A DNA stretch of 64,000 nt, from contig NZ_FPBF01000002.1 in assembly GCF_900116615.1 (NCBI RefSeq), positions 124,001-188,000 of the forward strand. The letters are read 5' to 3'. Shown in pieces: positions 55,138 to 64,000 of this stretch; position 1 is the stretch's first letter; every line of letters begins with the position of its first letter. Position numbers and translations under genes: made by a program. The notes below the pieces were generated by a model. It saw only the letters and a program-made list of their open reading frames with translations, ran no database searches and was not told the DNA's origin. Source of the stretch: Algoriphagus locisalis (lineage in GTDB: Bacteria; Bacteroidota; Bacteroidia; Cytophagales; Cyclobacteriaceae).

Positions 55138-55869
55138 TTAGTTATTTCTTTTTCTTCGTCTTGGACCATCATTTCTCTTAGGACCTGCATTACGAGCACC
55201 TTTAGGCTCATTAGCTGCTCCTTGATTAGGAGAAAGATCTCTTTTACCGTACACTTCACCTTTGAAGATCCAAACTTTGATGCCGATCAATCCATAAACC
55301 GTAAGGGCTTCTGACAATGCGTAATCAATATCTGCTCTCAATGTGTGAAGAGGAATTCTTCCTTCTTTGTACATTTCAGAACGGGCCATTTCAGCTCCGC
55401 CTAGACGTCCAGAAAGTTTAACTTTGATTCCTTCCGCTCCCACTCTCATGGATGCTGCGATAGCTTGCTTCATAGCTCTTCTGAAAGAAATTCTTGCCTG
55501 AAGCTGCTGAGCGATTGATTCACCTACCAATTTCGCATCCAATTCAGGACGCTTGATCTCGAAGATATTAATCTGAATATCCTTGTTGGTGATATTCTTA
55601 AGCTCTTCTTTCAGTTTATCTACTTCGGCTCCACCTTTACCAATTACAACACCTGGACGGGCTGTATGTATCGTAAGAGTGATTCTTTTAAGCGTACGCT
55701 CAATAATCACTTTAGAAATACCTCCCTTAGGAATTCTGGCAAGGACGTACTTACGGATTTTCTGATCTTCGTATAGTTTTTCAGCGAAGTCTTTCCCACC
55801 ATACCAGTTGGAATCCCAGCCTTTGACTACACCAAGTCTAAATCCTATTGGGTTGATCTTTTGTCCCAT
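55138..55869 (-). CDS. rpsC: 30S ribosomal protein S3
   Basis: A 243-residue protein at the mRNA entry channel. It shows [24 protein letters not shown], the KH-domain GxxG motif in [17 protein letters not shown], and [47 protein letters not shown] sequence. The C-terminal ~25 residues are basic and low in complexity ([20 protein letters not shown]). Confidence 0.97.
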   Translation of the reverse strand: MGQKINPIGFRLGVVKGWDSNWYGGKDFAEKLYEDQKIRKYVLARIPKGGISKVIIERTLKRITLTIHTARPGVVIGKGGAEVDKLKEELKNITNKDIQINIFEIKRPELDAKLVGESIAQQLQARISFRRAMKQAIAASMRVGAEGIKVKLSGRLGGAEMARSEMYKEGRIPLHTLRADIDYALSEALTVYGLIGIKVWIFKGEVYGKRDLSPNQGAANEPKGARNAGPKRNDGPRRRKRNN

Positions 55870-55878
55870 AGTCTGTTC

Positions 55879-56271
55879 TTAATTTGCCTTTTCGTTTGTT
55901 TCTACTACATCAGCGGTAACATCCTGATCGTTGAATGAATCAACTACTAGGGTTACATGATTTGATCTCTTGCGGATTCTGTGGCCTCTGCCTTGAGGAG
56001 CTGGTCTTAATCTCTTAAGCATTCTACCTTCATCTACCATTACAGTTTTGATGAAAAGGTCAGCTTCTTCCAGTTTGGCATCAGGGTTTTTCGCCTGCCA
56101 GTTGGCTACAGCGGAAAGCAACAACTTCTCAAGTCGAATTGCTCCATGGTTAGGAGTGAATTTCAATATGCTAAGTGCCAATCCTACTCTCTTGCCTCTG
56201 ACAAGGTCAGCCACAAGGCGCATCTTACGCGGAGATGTAGGGACATTATTTAATTTTGCTAATGCTTCCAT
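55879..56271 (-). CDS. rplV: 50S ribosomal protein L22
   Basis: A 130-residue exit-tunnel protein ([40 protein letters not shown] ... [24 protein letters not shown]). The loop that lines the tunnel and affects macrolide response is intact. Two bases from rpsS. Confidence 0.97.
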   Translation of the reverse strand: MEALAKLNNVPTSPRKMRLVADLVRGKRVGLALSILKFTPNHGAIRLEKLLLSAVANWQAKNPDAKLEEADLFIKTVMVDEGRMLKRLRPAPQGRGHRIRKRSNHVTLVVDSFNDQDVTADVVETNEKAN

Positions 56272-56273
56272 GA

Positions 56274-56552
56274 TTATCTCTTTCCTTTATCTTTTTTGGC
56301 AATGTGGCCTCTGAAATTTCTGGTAGGAGCAAATTCACCTAGCTTATGACCTACCATGTTGTCTGTTACAAATACTGGAATGAATTTATTCCCATTATGC
56401 ACAGCGAAGGTATGTCCTACGAAATCCGGAGAAATCATTGATTTTCTTGACCAAGTCTTGATTACCGATTTCTTTCCTGATTCGTTCTGAGCATCCACTT
56501 TCTTCACAAGATGGTGCTCGATATAAGGACCTTTTTTTAATGAACGTGCCAT
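56274..56552 (-). CDS. rpsS: 30S ribosomal protein S19
   Basis: A 92-residue protein of the 30S head ([19 protein letters not shown] ... [51 protein letters not shown]). Full length. Usual place between rplB and rplV. Confidence 0.97.
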   Translation of the reverse strand: MARSLKKGPYIEHHLVKKVDAQNESGKKSVIKTWSRKSMISPDFVGHTFAVHNGNKFIPVFVTDNMVGHKLGEFAPTRNFRGHIAKKDKGKR

Positions 56553-56554
56553 AA

Positions 56555-57379
56555 TTATTTAGATCTTTTGCTTACGATGAACTTGTTTGAATACTTCTTA
56601 GGAGATCTTGTTTTCTTTCCTTTTGACAATAGACCTTTTCTAGATCTAGGATGTCCTCCAGAAGAACGACCTTCACCACCACCCATTGGGTGATCTACTG
56701 GGTTCATTGCTACACCTCTTACACGAGGACGAGCTCCGAGCCATCTCTTACGACCGGCTTTACCCAATACTACATTCATGTGATCACCATTGGAAACAGT
56801 TCCAACAGTTGCCATACACGTATTTAGTACAAGTCTCATCTCACCAGATGGAAGTTTTACAGTTACGTATTTCCCGTCACGGGCTACGATCTGCGCATAT
56901 CCTCCAGCACTTCTTACCATTGCGGCACCTTTTCCTGGCTTCAATTCCACACAGTGTACAATCGTACCCATTGGAATGTTCACCACTGGCATAGCGTTAC
57001 CCACTTCTGGAGCAACGTGCTCACCGGAAATCACTGTCTGTCCTACTGACAAACCTTCCGGGGCGATAATGTAGGCCTTAGCTCCATCTGCGTAATATAG
57101 TAGGGCGAGACGTGCCGTTCTGTTTGGATCGTACTCAATAGCTTTCACTACTGCAGGTACTCCGAACTTGTTTCTTTTGAAGTCCACGATACGTAGTCTT
57201 CTCTTATGACCACCGCCGATATTGCGGACAGTCATTTTGCCTTCATTGTTTCGTCCACCTGACTTCTTGATAGGAGCAAGAAGAGATTTTTCCGGCTTTG
57301 ACTTAGTTATCTCGTCAAACGCTGGAGCTACTCTGAATCTTGTCCCTGGAGTTACAGGCTTCAACTTTTTAATTGCCAT
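56555..57379 (-). CDS. rplB: 50S ribosomal protein L2
   Basis: A 274-residue protein needed for peptidyl-transferase assembly. It has the OB and SH3-like domains ([30 protein letters not shown]) and the conserved C-terminal [37 protein letters not shown] with the key His of NPVDHP. Usual place. Confidence 0.98.
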   Translation of the reverse strand: MAIKKLKPVTPGTRFRVAPAFDEITKSKPEKSLLAPIKKSGGRNNEGKMTVRNIGGGHKRRLRIVDFKRNKFGVPAVVKAIEYDPNRTARLALLYYADGAKAYIIAPEGLSVGQTVISGEHVAPEVGNAMPVVNIPMGTIVHCVELKPGKGAAMVRSAGGYAQIVARDGKYVTVKLPSGEMRLVLNTCMATVGTVSNGDHMNVVLGKAGRKRWLGARPRVRGVAMNPVDHPMGGGEGRSSGGHPRSRKGLLSKGKKTRSPKKYSNKFIVSKRSK

Positions 57380-57392
57380 GATATAGATTCAA

Positions 57393-57680
57393 TTAAATTT
57401 CTCCGTAAAAATCAATCACTTCACCATCGGCTACTTGCACGATTGCTTTCTTGAAAGCGTTGGTAAAGCCTGAAACCACTTTAGCTTTGGTGTATCTAGA
57501 TTTATGCTTTGCAGCATATCTGATGGTTCTGATAGAAACCACTTTCACACCAAACGTTTTTTCTACAGCGTTTTTGATCTCAGGTTTCTTCGCAGTTTTC
57601 TCCACGATGAATCCATAAACGCCTCTTTCGTTCATGGCTGAAATCTTTTCTGTAATTAAAGGCTGCTTTAGAATATCCAT
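57393..57680 (-). CDS. rplW: 50S ribosomal protein L23
   Basis: A 95-residue protein at the exit tunnel, docking site for trigger factor and SRP (MDILKQPLITEKISAMNERGVYGFIVEKTAKKPEIKNAVEKTFGVKVVSIRTI pattern). Four bases from rplD. Confidence 0.97.
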   Translation of the reverse strand: MDILKQPLITEKISAMNERGVYGFIVEKTAKKPEIKNAVEKTFGVKVVSIRTIRYAAKHKSRYTKAKVVSGFTNAFKKAIVQVADGEVIDFYGEI

Positions 57681-57684
57681 TGTC

Positions 57685-58314
57685 TTATTTCGATAAAATG
57701 GTTTCCAACTTACTGATAGAACCTTCGCAGATCACTAGGTGATCAGCATGAAGTACCTGGTAAGTATTTACATCATTTACAGTCACAACTTTTGCCTTTG
57801 GCAGGTTTCTGCTGGAAAGGAACACGTTAGTGTTTTCCTCAGGAAGTACCAATAACGTCTTCTTATCTCCTAGAGACAATCCGTTTAGCAATGCCAAGTA
57901 GCTCTTAGTTTTTGGAGAGTCAAATGATATGCTTTCCAATACTGACAGGCTGTTATCTTTCACTTTATAAGTAAGTGCAGATTTTCTGGCTAGTTGTTTT
58001 ACCTTTTTATTCAATTTGAAAGAATAGTCTCTTGGCTGTGGGCCAAATACTCTTCCTCCTCCTCGGAATAGTGGCGACTTGATAGATCCAGCACGTGCAC
58101 TACCAGTGCCCTTTTGCTTCTTGATCTTACGAGTAGAGCCAGCTATCTCATTTCTCTCTTTAGACTTGTGCGTACCTTGTCTTTGGTTAGCCAAGTACTG
58201 CTTTACATCAAGGTAGATCGCGTGATCGTTAGGTTCGATTGCGAAGATCTCATCAGACAAGCTGATTTTTCTACCTGTGTCTTCTCCTTTTTGATTAATT
58301 ACTGCTAATTCCAT
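57685..58314 (-). CDS. rplD: 50S ribosomal protein L4
   Basis: A 209-residue protein with the tunnel loop ([50 protein letters not shown]). In E. coli L4 regulates the S10 operon at the mRNA leader; here the leader with a possible hairpin lies before rplC. Three bases from rplC. Confidence 0.97.
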   Translation of the reverse strand: MELAVINQKGEDTGRKISLSDEIFAIEPNDHAIYLDVKQYLANQRQGTHKSKERNEIAGSTRKIKKQKGTGSARAGSIKSPLFRGGGRVFGPQPRDYSFKLNKKVKQLARKSALTYKVKDNSLSVLESISFDSPKTKSYLALLNGLSLGDKKTLLVLPEENTNVFLSSRNLPKAKVVTVNDVNTYQVLHADHLVICEGSISKLETILSK

Positions 58315-58317
58315 GGC

Positions 58318-58950
58318 TTACTTCTCTAGAATAACGAAAGAATTTTTAGGACCAGGTACAGAACCAGAAACCAATAGTAGGTTTTTGTCAGCATAGATTT
58401 TCAACACTCTAAGGTTGACTACCTTTACTCTGTCTCCGCCCGTTCTACCAGCCATTCTCATTCCTTTGAATACTCTGGATGGCCAAGAACATGCACCAAT
58501 TGAACCTGGGTGTCTGCCTCTGTTGTGCTGACCGTGAGTTTGTCCACCCACACCAGCAAAACCATGACGTTTTACTACACCCTGGAATCCTTTACCTTTT
58601 GAAGTTCCGATTGCATCTACGAAGTCACCTTCGATAAATACTTCACCAGCCTTCACAGTAGCTCCTAGATTTACCTGGCCTTCAAACTCGACCCGGAATT
58701 CTCTGAACTCAACAACTTTGTGCTTTGGCGTTGTACCAGCCTTTTTAAAATGACCGATCAATGGTTTTGGCGTATTTTTCTCTTTACGCTCACCATAAGC
58801 CAACTGCACGGCGTTGTACCCGTCTGTTTCAACGTTTTTTACTTGCGTCACTACACAAGGACCAGCTTCTATTAGCGTGCATGCGACGTTACGTCCATCG
58901 GCACTGAAAATGCTAGTCATTCCTACTTTTCTACCTATTATACCAGACAT
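58318..58950 (-). CDS. rplC: 50S ribosomal protein L3
   Basis: A 210-residue protein near the peptidyl-transferase centre ([30 protein letters not shown] ... [55 protein letters not shown]). It heads the large ribosomal protein transcript: a perfect promoter and a terminator separate it from rpsJ. Confidence 0.98.
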   Translation of the reverse strand: MSGIIGRKVGMTSIFSADGRNVACTLIEAGPCVVTQVKNVETDGYNAVQLAYGERKEKNTPKPLIGHFKKAGTTPKHKVVEFREFRVEFEGQVNLGATVKAGEVFIEGDFVDAIGTSKGKGFQGVVKRHGFAGVGGQTHGQHNRGRHPGSIGACSWPSRVFKGMRMAGRTGGDRVKVVNLRVLKIYADKNLLLVSGSVPGPKNSFVILEK

Positions 58951-58972
58951 CTTTTATAAGATAATATAATAA

Positions 58973-58995
58973 CCCACAGACATTTATCTGCTGGG
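58973..58995 (-). other. Hairpin in the rplC mRNA leader
   Basis: On the minus strand CCCA-G-CAGA pairs with TCTGTGGG (8 base pairs, one bulged G) around a 6-base loop. It lies in the ~57-base leader between the promoter and the rplC ATG. It may be a ribosomal-protein binding site; it has no terminator U-run. Confidence 0.4.
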
Positions 58996-59013
58996 GCTCC
59001 TTTTAAAGGACTG

Positions 59014-59044
59014 CAAAGTTACTGAAATAAAATTCTGTAACAAA
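59014..59044 (-). promoter_or_regulatory. Promoter of the rplC-rplQ ribosomal protein operon
   Basis: On the minus strand TTTG (59041-59044), 19 bases, TAACTTTG (59014-59021): a complete match to the Bacteroidota housekeeping promoter. It lies after the rpsJ terminator and starts transcription about 57 bases before rplC. Confidence 0.8.
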
Positions 59045-59137
59045 TGCGAAATCCTAAATTTTACTATGAATATGAAATTTTTCGATTGTGACTCAGGCAT
59101 TTATAGCTCCTATATCACTACACGAACCCTCTAAAGC

Positions 59138-59169
59138 AAAAAAGACCCGCTCCGAAAAGCAGGTCTTTT
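59138..59169 (-). terminator. Terminator of the rpsL-rpsG-fusA-rpsJ operon
   Basis: On the minus strand AAAAGACCUGC pairs with GCGGGUCUUUU (11 pairs with one G-U) around an 8-base loop, running into six U. It starts about 20 bases after the rpsJ stop. Confidence 0.8.
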
Positions 59170-59188
59170 GTATTTCAACCCAGTCCGA

Positions 59189-59494
59189 TCAAACTTTGAT
59201 CTCTACATCAACTCCACTTGGAAGCTCGATTTTCATCAAAGCATCCACAGTTTTGGAAGAGTTTGAGTAGATATCTACCAATCTCTTGTAGGTACAAAGC
59301 TGGTACTGATCTCTGGCTTTCTTACTTACGTGTGGAGATTTCAACACAGTGAATTTCTCCTTTTTAGTAGGCAATGGAATTGGCCCTACTACTACTGCGC
59401 CAGTGGCTTTCACTGCCTTCACGATCTTCTCTGATGACTTATCCACCAGGCTGTGATCGTATGATTTTAGTTTTATTCTGATTTTCTGATTCAT
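59189..59494 (-). CDS. rpsJ: 30S ribosomal protein S10
   Basis: A 101-residue protein of the 30S head that also acts in transcription antitermination as NusE ([62 protein letters not shown]). It follows fusA by 12 bases and is the last gene of that transcript, in contrast to E. coli where it heads the S10 operon. Confidence 0.97.
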   Translation of the reverse strand: MNQKIRIKLKSYDHSLVDKSSEKIVKAVKATGAVVVGPIPLPTKKEKFTVLKSPHVSKKARDQYQLCTYKRLVDIYSNSSKTVDALMKIELPSGVDVEIKV

Positions 59495-59506
59495 CGCAAA
59501 TATTAT

Positions 59507-61630
59507 TTAGTCCTTCTGACCTTTTACTGTAGCAATTACACCTTCGGCAATGTTGTTAGGCACTGACTCGTAGTGAGAGAATGTCAATGAAGCTGTAGCT
59601 CTACCGGATGTGATAGTTCTTAGATCAGTAATGTAACCGAACAACTCTGACAATGGTACAGATGCTTTGATTACAGAAGAGGTACCCTTAGTATCCATTC
59701 CTTTCATCAAACCTCTTCTTCTGTTCAAATCACCGGTGATTGGACCAGTGTATTCATCAGGAGAAACTACATCTACAGCCATTATAGGCTCTAGCAATTG
59801 AGGCTTACATTTTTTAGCTGCTTCTTTGAAACCAAGTCTAGCAGCTAATTCGAAAGAAAGCGCATCTGAATCGACATCGTGGAATGATCCGTGGAACAAT
59901 CTCACTTTCATCGACTCGATAGGATATCCTGCCAAAGGACCATTTTTCATGGACTCAGCAAAACCTTTCTGAATAGAAGGGATAAATTCCTTAGGAATTA
60001 CACCACCTACAATCGCGTTTACAAAGTCAAGTCCTGGCTTGATCTCACCAGTCTCAGGATCTGGATCTCTAGGGCTAAGTTCGAATGAAATATCCGCAAA
60101 TTTACCCTTACCACCTGTTTGCTTCTTGTAAACTTCTTTATGTTCAACTGAACCAAATAACGCTTCTTTATATGCAACCTGAGGAGCACCTTGGTTGATC
60201 TCAACCTTGAATTCTCTCTTCAGACGATCGATGATGATATCCAGGTGAAGCTCACCCATACCTCTCAAGATAGTCTGGCCAGTTTCGTGATCCGTGTTTA
60301 CCTGAAGTGTAGGATCTTCTTCTACCAATTTGGCGATAGCCATACCCAATTTATCAACATCTGCTTGAGTCTTAGGCTCAATTGCATATCCGATAACCGG
60401 CTCAGGGAATACCATTGATTCAAGAACCACTTTACGCTTTTCGTCGCAAAGTGTATCTCCAGTTTTGATATCTTTAAAGCCCACTACTGCACCAATATCA
60501 CCTGCTCTTAAGGCATCGATTTGGTTTTGCTTGTTAGCATGCATTTGGAAAACTCTAGAGATACGCTCTTTATTTCCAGAACGGCTATTGAATACATAAG
60601 AACCGGAATTCAAAATTCCAGAATAAGCTCTTACGAAACAAAGACGTCCTACAAATGGATCTGTAGCGATTTTGAAGGCAAGTCCAGCAAAAGGCTCAGT
60701 TTCGTCAGGAGAAATCCTAACATCTTTTTCCTCATCATCGAGATCGTGAGCAATGATATCGTCCTTGTCCATTGGAGAAGGAAGCAATTCCATTACTAGA
60801 TCAAGCATAGTCTGAACTCCTTTGTTCTTGAATGAAGATCCACATACCATAGGTACAATCTTCATGTCAATTACTGCTTTTCTCAAAGCTGAAAGGATTT
60901 CCTGCTCAGTGATGGAATCAGAATCCTCGAAGAATTTCTCCATCAATGACTCATCATAATCCGCAACTGCTTCCAGTAAATACTCTCTGTATTCCGCAAC
61001 TTCATCAAGCATATCTTCAGGAATCGGAACTTCTTCGAAAGTCATTCCGAAATCATCCTCATTCCATACGATTGCACGGTTGTTGATCAAATCAACTACA
61101 CCGCGGAATCTATCTTCTGCACCGATAGGAAGCTGCAAAGGAACAGCATGGCTGCCTAGCATTTCCTTCACCTGCTTACAAACCTCAAGGAAGTTTGCAC
61201 CGGCACGGTCCATTTTGTTTACGAATCCAATACGGGCAACTTTATAGTTATCCGCAAGTCTCCAGTTGGTTTCGGACTGTGGCTCAACGCCATCTACAGC
61301 ACTGAAAAGGAATACCAATCCATCGAGAACACGAAGTGATCTGTTTACTTCAACAGTAAAATCAACGTGACCGGGAGTATCGATGATGTTGATCTGGTAT
61401 TTTTTCTCTCTGTAATTCCAAAAAACGGTAGTAGCAGCAGAAGTAATTGTAATACCTCTTTCTTGCTCTTGAGCCATCCAATCCATGGTAGCTGCACCGT
61501 CGTGAACCTCACCTATTTTGTGAGATACGCCCGAATAAAAAAGAATTCGTTCTGTCGTAGTAGTCTTACCTGCATCAATGTGCGCGGCAATACCAATATT
61601 TCTGGTAAGTGTTAAATCTCTTTTAGCCAT
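59507..61630 (-). CDS. fusA: Elongation factor G
   Basis: A 707-residue translational GTPase. The P-loop is [15 protein letters not shown]. Switch and G motifs follow: [26 protein letters not shown]. The other four domains are complete through [23 protein letters not shown]. It moves tRNA and mRNA after peptide transfer and, with RRF, recycles ribosomes. Usual neighbours rpsG and, here, rpsJ. Confidence 0.98.
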   Translation of the reverse strand: MAKRDLTLTRNIGIAAHIDAGKTTTTERILFYSGVSHKIGEVHDGAATMDWMAQEQERGITITSAATTVFWNYREKKYQINIIDTPGHVDFTVEVNRSLRVLDGLVFLFSAVDGVEPQSETNWRLADNYKVARIGFVNKMDRAGANFLEVCKQVKEMLGSHAVPLQLPIGAEDRFRGVVDLINNRAIVWNEDDFGMTFEEVPIPEDMLDEVAEYREYLLEAVADYDESLMEKFFEDSDSITEQEILSALRKAVIDMKIVPMVCGSSFKNKGVQTMLDLVMELLPSPMDKDDIIAHDLDDEEKDVRISPDETEPFAGLAFKIATDPFVGRLCFVRAYSGILNSGSYVFNSRSGNKERISRVFQMHANKQNQIDALRAGDIGAVVGFKDIKTGDTLCDEKRKVVLESMVFPEPVIGYAIEPKTQADVDKLGMAIAKLVEEDPTLQVNTDHETGQTILRGMGELHLDIIIDRLKREFKVEINQGAPQVAYKEALFGSVEHKEVYKKQTGGKGKFADISFELSPRDPDPETGEIKPGLDFVNAIVGGVIPKEFIPSIQKGFAESMKNGPLAGYPIESMKVRLFHGSFHDVDSDALSFELAARLGFKEAAKKCKPQLLEPIMAVDVVSPDEYTGPITGDLNRRRGLMKGMDTKGTSSVIKASVPLSELFGYITDLRTITSGRATASLTFSHYESVPNNIAEGVIATVKGQKD

Positions 61631-61635
61631 ATTGA

Positions 61636-62103
61636 TTAAAATCTAAAGTGTGAGAATGCTTTGTTGGCTTCTGCCATTCTGTGCGTATCATCTTTCTTCT
61701 TCACTCCGGCACCTTCGCCTTTGGAAGCAGCGATAATTTCGCCAGCAAGTCTGTCCATCATTGTTTTCTCACCTCTTCTTCTGGCGTAGCTGATCATCCA
61801 TTTCATTCCAAGGGCAATCTTTCTGTCAGGTCTGACCTCCATTGGAACCTGGAATGTAGCACCACCAACTCTACGACTCTTCACCTCTACGGATGGAGAA
61901 ATATTGTTTAGCGCTTTTTTCCAAACTTCAAGACCATTCTCACCTACTTTTTCCTCAACTTTTTCTACTGCATCGTAGAAAATTCTGTAAGCAATACTCT
62001 TCTTCCCATCGACCATTAGGTTGTTCACGAATCTAGTTACTAGCGTATCGTTGAACTTCGGATCAGGAAGAATATATCTCTTCTTTGGTTTCGCTTTTCT
62101 CAT
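61636..62103 (-). CDS. rpsG: 30S ribosomal protein S7
   Basis: A 155-residue 16S rRNA-binding protein of the 30S head ([44 protein letters not shown] ... [48 protein letters not shown]). Usual place between rpsL and fusA. Confidence 0.97.
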   Translation of the reverse strand: MRKAKPKKRYILPDPKFNDTLVTRFVNNLMVDGKKSIAYRIFYDAVEKVEEKVGENGLEVWKKALNNISPSVEVKSRRVGGATFQVPMEVRPDRKIALGMKWMISYARRRGEKTMMDRLAGEIIAASKGEGAGVKKKDDTHRMAEANKAFSHFRF

Positions 62104-62125
62104 TTTTTCTAACTGTTATAAAGTA

Positions 62126-62524
62126 TTATTTCTTTGCCGGAGCGCCTTTTCCAGCCTTCGGTCTTTTAGCACCATACTTAGAGCGACCTTGCTTACGGTC
62201 TTTTACTCCTGCGGTATCTAGTGCACCTCGGATGATGTGATATCTCACACCTGGTAGATCTTTCACACGACCACCTCTGATCAAGACGATCGAGTGCTCT
62301 TGTAGATTGTGACCTTCTCCAGGAATGTAAGCATTCACTTCTTTTCCGTTTGTCAATCTCACCCTGGCCACTTTTCTCATTGCAGAGTTTGGCTTCTTAG
62401 GGGTTGTAGTATATACTCTGGTACAAACTCCTCTTCGCTGCGGACATGCGTCCAGAGCTCTTGATTTTGATTTGGTCTCCAGTGTAGTTCTACCTTTTCG
62501 TACTAACTGTTGAATAGTAGGCAT
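62126..62524 (-). CDS. rpsL: 30S ribosomal protein S12
   Basis: A 132-residue decoding-centre protein. The start is ATG at 62524 ([12 protein letters not shown]), because the promoter's expected start site near 62565 lies inside a longer frame to 62584. Positions linked to streptomycin resistance, Lys43 in [12 protein letters not shown] and Lys in [13 protein letters not shown], are the sensitive form. It heads the rpsL-rpsG-fusA-rpsJ unit. Confidence 0.97.
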   Translation of the reverse strand: MPTIQQLVRKGRTTLETKSKSRALDACPQRRGVCTRVYTTTPKKPNSAMRKVARVRLTNGKEVNAYIPGEGHNLQEHSIVLIRGGRVKDLPGVRYHIIRGALDTAGVKDRKQGRSKYGAKRPKAGKGAPAKK

Positions 62525-62571
62525 TAACTGATAAAATTTAGTTTTCCCGTAAACTGTTAAATTTTGGACTG

Positions 62572-62602
62572 CAAAGGTAAACAAAGTAATAAGAGTAACA
62601 AA
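62572..62602 (-). promoter_or_regulatory. Promoter of the rpsL-rpsG-fusA-rpsJ operon
   Basis: On the minus strand TTTG (62599-62602), 19 bases, TACCTTTG (62572-62579): a complete match to the consensus. Transcription would start about 40 bases before the rpsL ATG. Confidence 0.78.
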
Positions 62603-62622
62603 GCTAAGCAGTTATATTTTTG

Positions 62623-62946
62623 TTAGGCCTCGCCCGGCGTACCGAAACTAATCGGAAACTGAGGTGCTCCACCCGATTGATTAATCTTCCCAAATGCTGC
62701 TTCATACTTCTCAATGTTATCTTTCAGTGCAGAAAGCAATCGCTTGGCATGATCTGGAGTTACGATAATCCGTGATTTTACTTTGGCCTTTGGCACGCCT
62801 GGCATCAAGCGAATGAAATCGATCACAAATTCTGAATTGGAATGTGCGATCATCGCCAAATTAGAATAAACCCCCTCAGCTACTTCTTCTGAAAGCTCTA
62901 CATTGATCTGCTGATCACCTTTTTTTTGTCCGTTGTCGTCTTGCAT
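62623..62946 (-). CDS. DUF3467-family protein
   Basis: A 107-residue soluble protein of the DUF3467 family: INVELSEEVAEGVYSNLAMIAHSNSEFVIDFIRLMPGVPKAKVKSRIIVTPDHAKRLLSALKDNIEKYEAAFG pattern, followed by a Gly/Pro-rich tail. Its function is unknown. It is placed between rpoC and rpsL as in many Bacteroidota. The rpoC terminator ends about 17 bases before its start codon, so it is either made from read-through or from a promoter inside the rpoC end. Confidence 0.9.
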   Translation of the reverse strand: MQDDNGQKKGDQQINVELSEEVAEGVYSNLAMIAHSNSEFVIDFIRLMPGVPKAKVKSRIIVTPDHAKRLLSALKDNIEKYEAAFGKINQSGGAPQFPISFGTPGEA

Positions 62947-62962
62947 GATTTTAATATAGATT

Positions 62963-62993
62963 AAAAAAAGGCCTGTCGTGAAACAGGCCTTTT
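62963..62993 (-). terminator. Terminator of rpoC
   Basis: A perfect 11-base stem, AAAAGGCCTGT at 62966-62976 with its complement at 62983-62993, loop of 6 and seven U on the minus strand, about 20 bases after the rpoC stop. Confidence 0.82.
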
Positions 62994-63012
62994 GAATTAA
63001 TTTATTAGAATA

Positions 63013-64000
63013 TTACAGGATTGCTTCGCTAGATCTTTTGCTAGACGAGCGCTCCATGTTTTCTGAAAGCTTGTCGTATTCTTCCTGAGAACCTACAATC
63101 ATCGGCTGCAATCTTCGCTGACCGGTACCGGCAGGAATCAAGTGACCCACAATCACGTTCTCTTTCAGACCTTTCAGTTCATCCCGCTTACCTCTAATCG
63201 CTGCCTCGGAAAGCACCTTAGTAGTCTCCTGGAAGGACGCTGCAGAGATAAATGACTCTGTACCCAAAGATGCTGCAGTGATACCCTGTAGTGTTGGCTT
63301 AGAAACCGCAGTCTCAGCATCACGTACTTGTACCAACTTAAGATCTTTACGCTTCAAGCTAGAATTCTCATCTCTCAATCTTCTTGCAGAGATAATCATT
63401 CCTGGCTTCAATGTAGATGAATCACCAGCATCCATAACCACCTTGCGGTCAAGAATATTATCATTCTCTTCTCTGAATGCCCACTTGTCCACAACTTGGT
63501 TTTGTAAGAATCCAGTATCCCCAGCGTCAAGGATTTCAACTTTTTGCATCATTTGAGATACAATCACCTCGATGTGCTTATCGTTGATTTTTACACCCTG
63601 AAGTCTATAAACTTCCTGGATTTCATTTACCAAATACTCTTGAACAGCAGTTGGACCTTTGATCGCCAAGATGTCATTTGGAGTAATCGCTCCATCAGAA
63701 AGTGGCTCACCGGCTCTGATAAAGTCATTCTCCTGAACTAGGATGTGCTTAGATAGAGACACCATGTATTTCTTGATCACACCATCTTTAGATTCGATGA
63801 TGATCTCTCTATTACCACGTTTGATCCCTCCATAAGTCACTACACCGTCGATTTCAGAAACTACAGCCGGATTGGATGGGTTTCTTGCTTCGAATAGCTC
63901 GGTAACTCGTGGAAGACCACCGGTAATATCTCTTGTCTTACCTACAGACCTTGGAATTTTCACCAAAATCTGACCGGATCTTACTTTATCTCCTGCTTCA
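63013..64000 (-). CDS. rpoC: RNA polymerase beta' subunit, C-terminal part (cut by window edge)
   Basis: The last ~328 residues of beta'. [27 protein letters not shown] is the conserved start of the C-terminal segment, followed by [35 protein letters not shown] and the trigger-loop-distal [40 protein letters not shown]. The reading frame stays open to base 64000, so the gene continues beyond the window. The tail ([14 protein letters not shown]) is short and polar. Confidence 0.96.
   Translation of the reverse strand, partial: EAGDKVRSGQILVKIPRSVGKTRDITGGLPRVTELFEARNPSNPAVVSEIDGVVTYGGIKRGNREIIIESKDGVIKKYMVSLSKHILVQENDFIRAGEPLSDGAITPNDILAIKGPTAVQEYLVNEIQEVYRLQGVKINDKHIEVIVSQMMQKVEILDAGDTGFLQNQVVDKWAFREENDNILDRKVVMDAGDSSTLKPGMIISARRLRDENSSLKRKDLKLVQVRDAETAVSKPTLQGITAASLGTESFISAASFQETTKVLSEAAIRGKRDELKGLKENVIVGHLIPAGTGQRRLQPMIVGSQEEYDKLSENMERSSSKRSSEAIL

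Noticed and set aside
62525..62584. 20-codon N-terminal extension of rpsL
   Set aside because: The promoter start site near 62565 falls inside it, and S12 starts [12 protein letters not shown] in other bacteria.

Overview
The window is a chromosomal segment from a member of the Bacteroidota, most likely order Cytophagales and close to Cyclobacteriaceae/Algoriphagus. This rests on protein character and gene order, not on a database search. Supporting signs are promoters of the Bacteroidota type (TTTG, about 19-21 bases, then TAnnTTTG), few Shine-Dalgarno sequences, a tRNA gene without an encoded CCA end, a lipoprotein TamA-like barrel protein (TamL) next to TamB, paired ExbD genes, and the order secY-map-infA-rpmJ-rpsM-rpsK-rpsD-rpoA-rplQ-carA-eno.

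Layout. 1-2.0 kb: the 5' part of rpoN and divergent asnS. 2.1-6.7 kb: a small RelE/ParE-type toxin-antitoxin pair, two MFS transporters and the NAD(P)HX repair enzyme. 6.7-9.0 kb: an ExbB/ExbD energy-transduction operon with a small membrane protein and two unequal ExbDs. 9.6 kb: tRNA-Ser(GGA). 9.8-16.0 kb: seven tightly packed genes on the minus strand (glycosyltransferase, small protein, RsbU-type phosphatase, polysaccharide deacetylase, second glycosyltransferase, TatD, asparaginase), with ruvC divergent. 16.6-18.5 kb: an outer-membrane barrel, a Crp-like regulator and a conserved protein of unknown role. 18.6-23.0 kb: an iron-uptake locus (TonB-dependent receptor and PepSY membrane protein) whose promoter carries two Fur-like operators, plus a divergent DoxX-like membrane protein.

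23.2-26.4 kb is the most unusual part. Two adjacent genes together look like a VioB/RebD-type enzyme (iminophenyl-pyruvate/indole-pyruvate imine dimer synthase of bisindole pathways) split into its N-terminal half and its ferritin-like C-terminal half. A VOC domain without the usual metal ligands is fused to the second half. No amino-acid oxidase partner is present in the window. 26.6-35.5 kb: a purple-acid-phosphatase-like enzyme, then tamB and tamL. 35.6-38.5 kb: DinB-like, VOC, methyltransferase and DUF5009 genes. 38.7-42.0 kb: a flavin/PNPOx-type protein and an operon of a DivIC-like protein, an outer-membrane protein, cysE and cysM (cysteine synthesis).

42.1-64.0 kb is the minus-strand translation and transcription block: the rpoC 3' end, a DUF3467 gene, rpsL-rpsG-fusA-rpsJ, then rplC through rplQ with rpoA, secY, map and infA, followed by carA and eno. 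Terminators and promoters visible in the gaps divide it into units. rpsJ lies at the end of the str unit and is cut off from rplC by a terminator and a new promoter. A further promoter lies between rpsN and rpsH. Several of the promoters use the same -7 octamer, TAACTTTG.
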